Positions 1 to 5,338 are shown, numbered from the stretch's first letter. The stretch: 6,947 bases of DNA from Pseudomonadota bacterium (GCA_011042595.1 DQWO01000144.1:1-6947), one strand, 5' to 3'. Made by a program: numbers and translations. Notes: generated by a model from the sequence alone, not told the origin.

Positions 1-242
1 CCCGCAAGCTTGGCATCCGCGACCTTGAATAAAAAGGTTTTCATCGGACCTATCAGGTCTTTGTGGTAGGTGGGCCCACCAAACATGAGGAAATCAACTG
101 CTTCCAGATCAGCTGCCGTGACCTTGGCCGGTTTGGCCACCGTAACCTGATGACCACTTTCCGTCAGTAGCTGGCCGGCAAGATCAGCAATCCGCTTGGT
201 GCCACCACGCAGGGAATCATAAACGATCAGAACTTTTGCCAT
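1..242 (-). CDS. Flavodoxin-domain protein (3' end outside the window)
   Basis: The N-terminal 80 residues are present and the C-terminus runs off the window. The start MAKVLIVYDSLRGGTKRIAD is a flavodoxin first strand followed by the FMN phosphate-binding loop (S10 to T15, of the S-x-x-G-x-T type). Residues 51-63 (FLMFGGPTYHKDL) match the loop after the third strand that stacks on the flavin. Flavodoxins are cytoplasmic one-electron carriers that bind FMN and can substitute for ferredoxin or rubredoxin. The start is supported by an AAAGGAG ribosome site 8 nt upstream. The gene follows the rubredoxin gene by only 26 nt, so the two are probably co-transcribed and may share redox partners. Because the C-terminus is missing, a longer flavodoxin fusion or an NADPH-dependent FMN reductase-like protein cannot be excluded. 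Confidence 0.85.
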   Translation of the reverse strand, partial: MAKVLIVYDSLRGGTKRIADLAGQLLTESGHQVTVAKPAKVTAADLEAVDFLMFGGPTYHKDLIGPMKTFLFKVADAKLA

Positions 243-268
243 AATTGCAACTCCTTTAAAAAGTACAA

Positions 269-433
269 TCAGTCTTCCATCGGACTGAAACTGTCTTTGT
301 CAGCTCCACACAGTGGGCAGGCCCAATCATCGGCAAGATCGGCAAATGCCGTCCCGGCGTCAACACCATTATCAGGATCACCCACTTCCGGATCATAAAT
401 GTAACCACAAACTTCACATACATACTTTTCCAT
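269..433 (-). CDS. Rubredoxin
   Basis: This is a 54-residue protein, the usual length of a classical rubredoxin. It has two iron-binding knuckles, C6-x2-C9-G-Y near the start and C39-P-L-C42-G near the end. Between them is the typical acidic segment, including [12 protein letters not shown] at residues 13-24 and the DDW at 36-38 just before the second knuckle. The four Cys should bind one iron, making a small cytoplasmic one-electron carrier. In anaerobes, rubredoxins feed electrons to rubrerythrin, superoxide reductase or rubredoxin:oxygen oxidoreductase. The rubrerythrin-like gene lies two genes upstream, so an electron-donor role to it is reasonable but inferred. An AAGGAG ribosome site stands 7 nt before the ATG. 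Flavodoxin follows after 26 nt. Confidence 0.96.
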   Translation of the reverse strand: MEKYVCEVCGYIYDPEVGDPDNGVDAGTAFADLADDWACPLCGADKDSFSPMED

Positions 434-457
434 TTTCCATCTCCTTGATTTTCATCT

Positions 458-484
458 ATTTTATCACGCGTTAAACACCGGCAA
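458..484 (-). promoter_or_regulatory. Possible sigma-70-like promoter before rubredoxin
   Basis: In the 56-nt gap between the cytochrome stop and the rubredoxin start, the minus strand reads TAAAAT (458-463), five of six matches to the -10 consensus. A weak -35 (TTGCCG or TTTTGC) lies 15-17 nt upstream. It could give rubredoxin and flavodoxin their own transcript. The -35 match is poor, so this is only a suggestion. Confidence 0.25.
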
Positions 485-489
485 AAAAC

Positions 490-780
490 CTATTTAACAA
501 CTTTTACTGCCAGGTGCTGCTTCAAATAATTCAGGACAATAAGCTGGTCGACTTTGGATAACTCTCCTTCGGCATGCTCAGCCATCCGGGTGACAATCTC
601 CTGCCATTCGGGTACCGTACGACGAGATTCCAGGATAATGTCCACCTGATGACAGGCCGTGCATTTTTTATCCAGAACCGTTTGTTCCTGGGCCAGGGCA
701 GGTAATGCCGGCAACAATCCGGTGCCTAAAAAGCCTGCCATGAGCAGGAATACAGCCATTTTTGCAATGATTTTACGCAT
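490..780 (-). CDS. Exported one-heme c-type cytochrome
   Basis: This is a 96-residue protein with a clear signal peptide: MRKIIAK, a hydrophobic stretch to about residue 28, and a likely cleavage after A-L-A at 28-30. One haem-attachment motif, C40-T-A-C-H44, follows. M68 in the IVTRM segment after P57-E-W-Q is a candidate distal haem ligand. The mature protein, about 66 residues, is a very small class-I-like cytochrome c, expected in the periplasm or on the membrane exterior as an electron carrier. The ATG at 780 is preferred over the upstream ATG at 942 because it gives a proper signal peptide and overlaps the 3' end of the rubrerythrin-like gene by 8 nt (ATGCGTAA). That overlap suggests translational coupling. 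Substrate and partner are unknown. Confidence 0.88.
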   Translation of the reverse strand: MRKIIAKMAVFLLMAGFLGTGLLPALPALAQEQTVLDKKCTACHQVDIILESRRTVPEWQEIVTRMAEHAEGELSKVDQLIVLNYLKQHLAVKVVK

Positions 781-1261
781 CCCAAGTCCACATACCTTTA
801 TTGTTAATATCATAAAACTGGTCTTCAAGAATCCTGGCATGCTCCGTTTCTTCACTGGCCAGGCGATTAAACATGGCCACCCCCTGCGGATCATCGACTT
901 CCGCCGCCAACTTTTTATAAGCCTCGCCGGCATTCTTCTCATTTTTGATTGCCAGAGTCAAAATCTCGGAAATCTCAGTTTTTTCATCCGCTGAGATCTC
1001 CAGTATCGTGCCCTCAAGAGGTACAGGCTTAAAGGAAGTCCCGCCATAGGAGATAAAACATCCTTCACCGGATAAAGTCTTTTTCAATTCAGCCAGGATA
1101 TTATAATGGCCCTGCTCAAACTCGCTCAACTGCAGAAACATCTGTTTACCTTTAACCCCGCTGACTTTTTTCGCGGCCTCGGCATAAAACCGGCTGGCCG
1201 TCTGCTCAGCATCCATAGCCAAATCAATGGCATCCATAACCGTCTTGTTGCATTCCACCAT
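773..1261 (-). CDS. Rubrerythrin-like ferritin-family diiron protein without rubredoxin domain
   Basis: This is a 162-residue four-helix ferritin-like protein. Its expected diiron ligands are visible: E19 in helix 1, E49-Q-G-H52 (ExxH) in helix 2, E108 in helix 3 and E138-T-E-H141 (ExxH) in helix 4. Rubrerythrins use such a centre to reduce hydrogen peroxide, drawing electrons from rubredoxin. This protein lacks the usual C-terminal rubredoxin domain and ends in an aromatic tail (GMWTWDA). It would therefore need an external electron donor. Candidates nearby are the 49-aa rubredoxin-like protein just upstream and the rubredoxin two genes downstream. An AAAGGAG ribosome site lies 7 nt before the ATG. 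The last 8 nt overlap the cytochrome gene. Peroxidase activity is inferred from family only; a role in iron binding is the alternative. Confidence 0.88.
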   Translation of the reverse strand: MVECNKTVMDAIDLAMDAEQTASRFYAEAAKKVSGVKGKQMFLQLSEFEQGHYNILAELKKTLSGEGCFISYGGTSFKPVPLEGTILEISADEKTEISEILTLAIKNEKNAGEAYKKLAAEVDDPQGVAMFNRLASEETEHARILEDQFYDINNKGMWTWDA

Positions 1262-1281
1262 GATCTAACTCCTTTCCCCCA

Positions 1282-1431
1282 TTATTTACTGGAACAACTG
1301 CAGCCGCAACTGGCTGTATCGGATTCTTCCTTCTTAGAAAAAGAAGCTGCCTCACTACATTTGGGACACTTCCGGGGTTTACAACGACCTTCTTTTTCAT
1401 GTCCACATTTACCACATTTCCATATCGCCAT
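1282..1431 (-). CDS. Small Cys-rich rubredoxin-like protein (49 aa)
   Basis: The ATG at 1431 has a strong AGGAGG ribosome site 6 nt upstream. It starts with MAIWKCGKCG, typical of small rubredoxin/zinc-ribbon proteins, so it is preferred over the longer frame reaching 1512. Two CxxC knuckles (C6-x2-C9 and C22-x2-C25) would bind iron or zinc. They are separated by a short basic segment (EGRCKPRK, with an extra Cys at 17) rather than the acidic segment of classical rubredoxin. The C-terminal tail, SCGCSCSSK, adds three more cysteines (42, 44, 46) that could bind metal or act as thiols. The stop lies 20 nt before the start of the rubrerythrin-like gene, so it may donate electrons to that protein. 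This partner assignment is inferred. Confidence 0.82.
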   Translation of the reverse strand: MAIWKCGKCGHEKEGRCKPRKCPKCSEAASFSKKEESDTASCGCSCSSK

Positions 1432-1452
1432 TTTTTCCTCCTGTTCAAAATA

Positions 1453-1481
1453 ATAGTATTGGATAGCGCAATGCTGCCCAA
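1453..1481 (-). promoter_or_regulatory. Possible promoter before the small rubredoxin-like gene
   Basis: On the minus strand TTGGGC (1476-1481) and TACTAT (1453-1458) are separated by 17 nt, with three and four of six matches to sigma-70 consensus. It sits in the 84-nt gap after the SagB-type gene and would leave a short leader of about 15 nt. Spacing is right but the boxes are weak, so readthrough from upstream remains equally likely. Confidence 0.22.
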
Positions 1482-1515
1482 AACAACTCTCCGGATATTT
1501 ACCTATAAACATAAT

Positions 1516-3024
1516 CTATTTAGTTTTATTATGCAAGCTTTTTTTAACCTGCCCCACCGCCAGCAGATAGAGCAAACTGACCTGATCCGGCATCCCGATA
1601 AGCTCGCTCGCCTCCCGATCATAAAAAGCACCGATGCCGCAACAACCCAATCCTAAAACCGTGGCCCCCAGGTAAAGACGCTGTCCCAGACGACCGGCAA
1701 CAAGCATAACTTCACGATACCCCCGGGCTCCAGCACATTTTTCAACCTCCACCAGATCGGCAAAAAGGAGGACATGGATGGCCGCCTGTGCCAACCAGCG
1801 CTGATCCAGGCAGGCATGGGACATATGACCAAGAAAATTCCCGGCAGTCACCAGCGCCAGGGACCGGTCAGCTGATTTTACCGCATAAAAACCCGGCTCC
1901 ATTTCAGCAACGTTGTCCACCAGCAGACCACAGGACAACCCTTTGGCAGCAAGAGAACATGATTCAAACCCATCGTTTACCAAAGAAATGATGGCGCTCA
2001 AACAGGCTGCCGACATGGGCTCACCGGTGATAAAATTTCGCTTTGAGCGCCGATGGAGCAAAACTTCAGGATAACGGTATACTTCATTCGCCGGCACGGG
2101 TGAGGCAATGGACTTCCAGGAATTTTTATCAATCAACCCGTATCTGACCCAATCCCCAGCCCGACACTCCTGGCCAGACATAACTTTTATCGATTCCTGA
2201 TGGACGATCCTGAGCGCATCATACATCTCTTCACGGGCCGCCACCTGACTATAGCGGGACAATCCTTCAGCCGATTCCAATGGCTCAACGGTGTCAGCGC
2301 TTACAGGGCTACTGAAAGGAACCTTAACCAGCGCCAGGCAGCCTTCACGCCGGGGATCAACTCCCAATATTTCATTAACCTGGTGATCATCAAAATCAAT
2401 ATTTAATTCATAAGCAAAAGAAAATGCCCGCAGGGCGAGGAGCAGGTTTTCCAGCAAATGACCGCTATCAAGCAAATGATAACGGTAAGCCCGGTCCCGA
2501 TATTTCCAGGCGCTGCGAAAAAAAATGGCACTGATCAAAAATGTCAGCATGGGCGTTCCTGAGGCTTTATCACCATCCAGTACCGGCATCGGGTTTCCAG
2601 ACCGGATCAGGGCCAGAGCGGGTTTGCTGACATCATAATGATAAATCCCGGCAGCCAGGCCGGCGATGCCGGAACAGGCAATATACAGCTCGCTGGGATA
2701 GAGGGCTCCGGCTGAGGCAATACTGCGAAACCAGATTTCTCCATTGGCATGTCGGGCCCGACCGGTCAGCATTTGTGCCAGCAACAATAATTGTCCCAGG
2801 GTTTCAAAGGAAGGGGGATGATTTTGCGCCCGGATTTCCTGCGGCTGAAACAGCTTGAAGAGTGATACCGGCTCTAATTTCACCTCAAGAGGAATATCCA
2901 ACACCTTTTTCCCGGGGTAGTCCTTATAAACAGCCGGTTCCTGCTCCCAGTCAAGGGCATGGGGGTCCATCTTTAAACGGTCATAACTGCTGAGCTGATG
3001 GTAAGCAAGAGCTGAATATTTCAT
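1516..3024 (-). CDS. SagB-type dehydrogenase with two nitroreductase-family domains
   Basis: This 502-residue protein is about twice the length of a single SagB domain. The N-terminus carries the family signature SSYDRLKMDPHALDWEQEP (12-30). The first nitroreductase-like half spans about 75-237, with the IASAGALYPSELYIA segment at 102-116 and RDRAYRYHLLDSGHLLENLL at 177-196. The second half spans about 320-491, with HRRSKRNF at 324-331 and GRLGQRLYLGATVLGLGCCG at 444-463, the usual C-terminal flavin-fold region. Members of this superfamily bind FMN. SagB proteins oxidise azolines to azoles in thiazole/oxazole-modified peptides, but no YcaO cyclase or precursor peptide is seen here. A different flavin redox role is therefore likely. 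The start follows the DUF3786 gene by 39 nt with only a weak ribosome site. Confidence 0.88.
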   Translation of the reverse strand: MKYSALAYHQLSSYDRLKMDPHALDWEQEPAVYKDYPGKKVLDIPLEVKLEPVSLFKLFQPQEIRAQNHPPSFETLGQLLLLAQMLTGRARHANGEIWFRSIASAGALYPSELYIACSGIAGLAAGIYHYDVSKPALALIRSGNPMPVLDGDKASGTPMLTFLISAIFFRSAWKYRDRAYRYHLLDSGHLLENLLLALRAFSFAYELNIDFDDHQVNEILGVDPRREGCLALVKVPFSSPVSADTVEPLESAEGLSRYSQVAAREEMYDALRIVHQESIKVMSGQECRAGDWVRYGLIDKNSWKSIASPVPANEVYRYPEVLLHRRSKRNFITGEPMSAACLSAIISLVNDGFESCSLAAKGLSCGLLVDNVAEMEPGFYAVKSADRSLALVTAGNFLGHMSHACLDQRWLAQAAIHVLLFADLVEVEKCAGARGYREVMLVAGRLGQRLYLGATVLGLGCCGIGAFYDREASELIGMPDQVSLLYLLAVGQVKKSLHNKTK

Positions 3025-3063
3025 CGCGTACTCACTATCGGAATCAATGAATATACCATCACA

Positions 3064-3894
3064 TTACGATAGCTCCACCTTCATTTCCAGTAATCTTTGG
3101 GCCGTCTTTTCACCCAGGAAAACCAGGGATTCAATATCCAGATAACAAAGCACCGTGGCATCAAAAAGAATTTTGACTTTGGCCGGAAAGCCATCATCAC
3201 GATCTTCATCCCAGAAATATAACAGGAAGGGAATCTTTGGCAGGGGATAAAAAACCGCATGGAACTCAGCATTGGTTTCCATGGAAGGGGAAACCGCCCC
3301 CAATTGCCGGAGTACCTCTTTCAGCAATTCCAGTTGATCGGCGAAACCACCAGCTATTTTATCTTCACAACCTTCTTCAAAGGACTTTTTTTTAGCCAAA
3401 GCGCCCGGCAACTCCCCCATAGCCACCCAACTCCCTTTCAAGGGTTCACGACAGGCTTCAGCAACATAATTATAAAGGAGTACATGTTCCCAGACATCAT
3501 GTTCAGATCCATCAATGGAGGTAATCTCATCCTTGCTCACCGCGTACCTGCGCCCCAGGAGCAAAATTTCCAAAAACTCTTTGTCAGCCTGAAAAATATA
3601 CTCAGCCCCCAGGAAAGGAGCCAACTCCTGCAGATCATAATCCTGAATTTTGCTGATCACATGCTTTTTGGCGCTGACAAAATGTTCCGGAAATGCCGTC
3701 ACCCCTCCGGCTTCCTGTTCTTTCAGGATGGTTTCCACCTTCACCAACTTGTCCGGCTCAAAATGAGGACAGGTCGACGGTAGTACCCCTTCCCGCAGCA
3801 CGTGGGTGGCAAAGGCCATACAGGTAAGGTAACCACAATCACCACAGTTGGTCCTGGGCAGCATTTTCAGCAACTTTATAATTTGCAATGCCAT
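3064..3894 (-). CDS. Fe-S domain plus DUF3786 protein
   Basis: This is a 276-residue protein. The N-terminus has four cysteines, C17-x2-C20-x4-C25-x16-C42, in the context TNCGDCGYLTCMAFATHV. This resembles the [4Fe-4S] domain of the corrinoid iron-sulfur protein of CO dehydrogenase/acetyl-CoA synthase. Residues from about 85 to the end match what I know of DUF3786: the LLYNYV segment at 150-155, GSWVAMGELPG at 164-174, FYPLPKIPFLLYFWDEDRDD near 230-249, and the KILFDAT...YLDIESLVFLGE region near the C-terminus. DUF3786 has no established function. A good GGGAGG ribosome site precedes the ATG. The gene follows the selenoprotein stop by 128 nt and precedes SagB by 39 nt. A redox or metallocofactor role is plausible from the cluster and context only. 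Confidence 0.85.
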   Translation of the reverse strand: MALQIIKLLKMLPRTNCGDCGYLTCMAFATHVLREGVLPSTCPHFEPDKLVKVETILKEQEAGGVTAFPEHFVSAKKHVISKIQDYDLQELAPFLGAEYIFQADKEFLEILLLGRRYAVSKDEITSIDGSEHDVWEHVLLYNYVAEACREPLKGSWVAMGELPGALAKKKSFEEGCEDKIAGGFADQLELLKEVLRQLGAVSPSMETNAEFHAVFYPLPKIPFLLYFWDEDRDDGFPAKVKILFDATVLCYLDIESLVFLGEKTAQRLLEMKVELS

Positions 3895-4022
3895 GACAAC
3901 CTCCCGACCACCTTACTGAACAGCTATACTCCACTGATATTGGCTATATACTCTTTGGTGGCATTATTTTTTGTTTAACCGAGGTCGTTTCGGATACTTT
4001 TGGCGCTTGACTGCCAACACAT

Positions 4023-4268
4023 TCATAGATCGACAGCAGCCAGCATCAGATCAATTTCCCGAGGATCAAAACCAACCCGATGATCATCACCAACCACAAT
4101 CACCGGCACCTGCCGTTTGCCGGAGATATCAACCATTTCCTTCAGGGACCGAGGATTTTCGCGAACATCAAACACTTCATAATCAACCCCTTTTTGCAAA
4201 AGATACTCTTTCGCTGTCTGGCAATGGGGTCAGGTGGAAAGGGAATAAATTTTAACTGCTGCTGACAT
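4023..4268 (-). CDS. Glutaredoxin-like selenoprotein (UGA-encoded Sec at residue 13)
   Basis: This is an 81-residue protein when the in-frame TGA at 4230-4232 is read as selenocysteine. Before it is MSAAVKIYSLST (1-12), a thioredoxin-fold first strand. After it is P14-H15-C16, giving U-P-H-C in place of the glutaredoxin C-P-H-C/C-P-Y-C active site. Downstream, the frame stays open and keeps the fold: EYLLQKGVDYEVFDVREN (21-38), the cis-proline segment QVPVIVVGDD (53-62), and the C-terminal GFDPREIDLMLA helix (67-78). An SD-like GGGGTGA is 4 nt before the ATG. The rubredoxin-like gene lies 24 nt upstream. A SECIS-like hairpin follows the UGA. The product should be a high-reactivity thiol/selenol redox protein similar to the Uxx-type glutaredoxin-like selenoproteins of anaerobes. 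Partner and substrate are unknown. The alternative is a nonsense-mutated gene, made less likely by the intact downstream frame and the hairpin. Confidence 0.9.
4187..4229 (-). promoter_or_regulatory. Candidate bacterial SECIS element
   Basis: Immediately 3' of the UGA the minus-strand RNA can fold. An upper 8-bp helix GCGAAAGA/TCTTTTGC (4207-4214 with 4196-4203, including one G-U pair) closes a GUA loop at 4204-4206. An outer CCCC/GGGG clamp (4226-4229 with 4187-4190) encloses it. The first loop base is G, 23 nt after the UGA, as expected for bacterial SECIS elements (small apical loop with an early G, roughly 16-37 nt from the UGA). It lies inside the coding region, as bacterial SECIS elements do, and would recruit SelB. 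Folding was done by eye, without energy calculation. Confidence 0.75.
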
Positions 4269-4292
4269 TTCTTCACCCCTTACTGTTTCAGG

Positions 4293-4475
4293 TTATCCCA
4301 ACCGCGGGTCCACGCCGGTAAAATTACACTCAGGAGCATAACAGGTAACATCGCTGAATTCGCATTTCTTATGGCAGGATGGGCATTCTTCCGGTGGTTC
4401 CACAGCTTGAATCGTGTAGCCACAGGCAGAACACTTCCAAAAGTTTTTTGGTATTTCCGCTTGTTTTTCAGTCAT
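4293..4475 (-). CDS. Rubredoxin-like domain protein (60 aa)
   Basis: The first knuckle is W13-K-C15-S-A-C18-G-Y20 and the second is P28-P-E-E-C31-P-S-C34, which could bind iron or zinc as in rubredoxin and the rubredoxin domain of rubrerythrin. The spacing between knuckles is much shorter than in classical rubredoxin. Extra cysteines follow at 38, 45 and 50 in [13 protein letters not shown]. The protein ends in G-V-D-P-R-L-G, a tail I associate with stand-alone rubredoxin-like proteins of anaerobes. AAGGG lies 9 nt before the ATG. The selenoprotein gene follows after 24 nt, so the two are probably translated from one mRNA. An electron-transfer partnership between the two is an attractive inference that the sequence alone cannot prove. 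Confidence 0.85.
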   Translation of the reverse strand: MTEKQAEIPKNFWKCSACGYTIQAVEPPEECPSCHKKCEFSDVTCYAPECNFTGVDPRLG

Positions 4476-4498
4476 TTTTATTTTCCCTTATAAATTTC

Positions 4499-4716
4499 AT
4501 CTCAACTTTCTGAGTTATAAAAAAACAGCCGAAAAAAATTATTTAAAGGCTGTTCCGGCATGGCTCTCGCTCATTCTCGCTGCACATCGTGTGCAGCTGT
4601 GAGGTGCCCGCCACGAATCACCGTCGTGGTGATTCGTTCGGCGGTCAATGCCGCTATGAGCCAAGCCCGAACAGCTTGACAATGTATCCCGAAAGTCCAA
4701 CTCAGAAAGTTGAGAT
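4499..4716. repeat. 218-bp inverted-repeat element with nested hairpins
   Basis: A perfect 18-bp inverted repeat bounds it: ATCTCAACTTTCTGAGTT at 4499-4516 and its exact complement at 4699-4716. Inside, an imperfect 20-bp pair (4547-4566 with 4658-4677, 17 of 20 complementary) encloses two strong hairpins. One is GCTGCACA-TCG-TGTGCAGC (4579-4597). The other is ACGAATCACC-GTCGT-GGTGATTCGT (4613-4637), lengthened by CCGCC/GGCGG (to 4608-4644). TTC flanks both outer ends and could be a short target duplication. The element fills nearly all of the gap between ferritin and the rubredoxin-like gene and holds no convincing gene. It may be a MITE/REP-type repeat or a structured RNA leader; copy number elsewhere is unknown. 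Confidence 0.8.
4519..4554 (-). terminator. Rho-independent-type terminator after ferritin
   Basis: In the minus-strand RNA, AACAGCC (4548-4554) pairs with GGCTGTT (4524-4530) across a 17-nt A/T-rich loop. Including the last two stem bases, a run of seven U follows, with five of them (4519-4523) beyond the stem. It would end the ferritin transcript or limit readthrough into the rubredoxin-like/selenoprotein genes. The long loop makes it weaker than a textbook terminator. Its 5' arm can alternatively pair with 4669-4675 in a longer stem. Confidence 0.6.
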
Positions 4717-4735
4717 TTCATGCTTTGGCAAAGAA

Positions 4736-5245
4736 TCATGAAGCCGCCGGCAGGGTAAAAGCCCGTGCCCCAAGCTCCCGGTCCAGCATGAAGATTGCAT
4801 TGCCCTGGGTTCCCACCAATTTTAATTTCTGCACAATTTCATCGGCGGAAGCTTCTTCCTCCACTTGTTCAGTAACAAACCACTGGAGAAAAATATTGGA
4901 AGCATGGTCTTTTTCCTCAATGGCAATATCCACCAAGTCATTGATCCGGCCGGTAACATACTGTTCATGCTTATACGCCGCCTCGAAGGCTGCCAGCGGG
5001 CTTTCCCAAACCGTTTCAGGGCTGTCGATCTGGGTCAAGGTGACCCGGCCGCCACGCTCAATAATAAAATCATAAATCTTCATGGCATGAACCATCTCTT
5101 CGCTAGCCTGAACCTTCATCCATTGAGCAAAACCGGAAAAATTCATCTCGGAAAAACTCGCAGACATAGACAAGTAGAGATAAGCGGAAAAAACTTCTGC
5201 ATTAACCTGATCATTTAAAGCCTTTTCAATTCGTTCTTTCAACAT
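4736..5245 (-). CDS. ftnA: Bacterial non-heme ferritin
   Basis: This is a 169-residue protein, the usual length for bacterial ferritin. Ferroxidase-centre residues align with those known in E. coli FtnA: E17, E50, H53, E94, Q127 and E130, with Y24 also present. The N-terminus MLKERIEKALNDQVNAE is typical, and the protein forms a single four-helix ferritin domain expected to assemble into a 24-subunit shell. It lacks a haem-binding Met of the bacterioferritin kind in any obvious position. The role is oxidation of Fe(II) and storage of the mineral in the cytoplasm, which limits Fenton chemistry and suits the neighbouring peroxide and redox genes. An AAGGAG ribosome site is 8 nt before the ATG, and a perfect palindrome sits in the leader. 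A terminator lies downstream at about 4519-4554. Confidence 0.95.
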   Translation of the reverse strand: MLKERIEKALNDQVNAEVFSAYLYLSMSASFSEMNFSGFAQWMKVQASEEMVHAMKIYDFIIERGGRVTLTQIDSPETVWESPLAAFEAAYKHEQYVTGRINDLVDIAIEEKDHASNIFLQWFVTEQVEEEASADEIVQKLKLVGTQGNAIFMLDRELGARAFTLPAAS

Positions 5246-5264
5246 TTTTCATTCTCCTTCATTT

Positions 5265-5281
5265 ATGAATTAGAAATTCAT
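5265..5281. promoter_or_regulatory. Palindrome in the ferritin leader, possible operator
   Basis: ATGAATT-AGA-AATTCAT is a perfect 7-bp inverted repeat with a 3-nt centre. It lies 19-36 nt upstream of the ferritin ATG, just before its ribosome site. Its size and A/T richness suit a dimeric repressor. Ferritin genes are often controlled by Fur- or PerR-type regulators, but it does not clearly match either consensus. Confidence 0.35.
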
Positions 5282-5338
5282 TGTGTAAAGATACTCCCCG
5301 ACAAGGGATAAACTGACTCACCGATTTCTTACTTTCTA

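Noticed and set aside
781..942. N-terminal extension of the cytochrome to an upstream ATG
   Set aside because: It would run through the rubrerythrin-like gene and bury the signal peptide in the middle of the protein.
1432..1512. N-terminal extension of the 49-aa rubredoxin-like protein
   Set aside because: The internal ATG has a strong AGGAGG site at good spacing and a typical family N-terminus; the extension has neither.
4023..4025. The final TGA of the selenoprotein gene as a second Sec codon
   Set aside because: The protein is already of full glutaredoxin-like length, and the following codons lack any recognisable conserved sequence before the next stop.
4230..4232. TGA as a simple nonsense mutation making the glutaredoxin a pseudogene
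   Set aside because: The frame remains open with good fold conservation after the TGA, the codon sits exactly at the catalytic Cys position, and a SECIS-like hairpin follows. A selenocysteine codon explains all three.
3971..4265. Two plus-strand frames opposite the selenoprotein gene
   Set aside because: They have no protein-family features and are antisense shadows of the selenoprotein frame.
4539..4739. A 66-codon minus-strand frame across the inverted-repeat element
   Set aside because: It follows the repeat's hairpins, has no recognisable domain or ribosome site, and is best explained by chance openness of the structured repeat.
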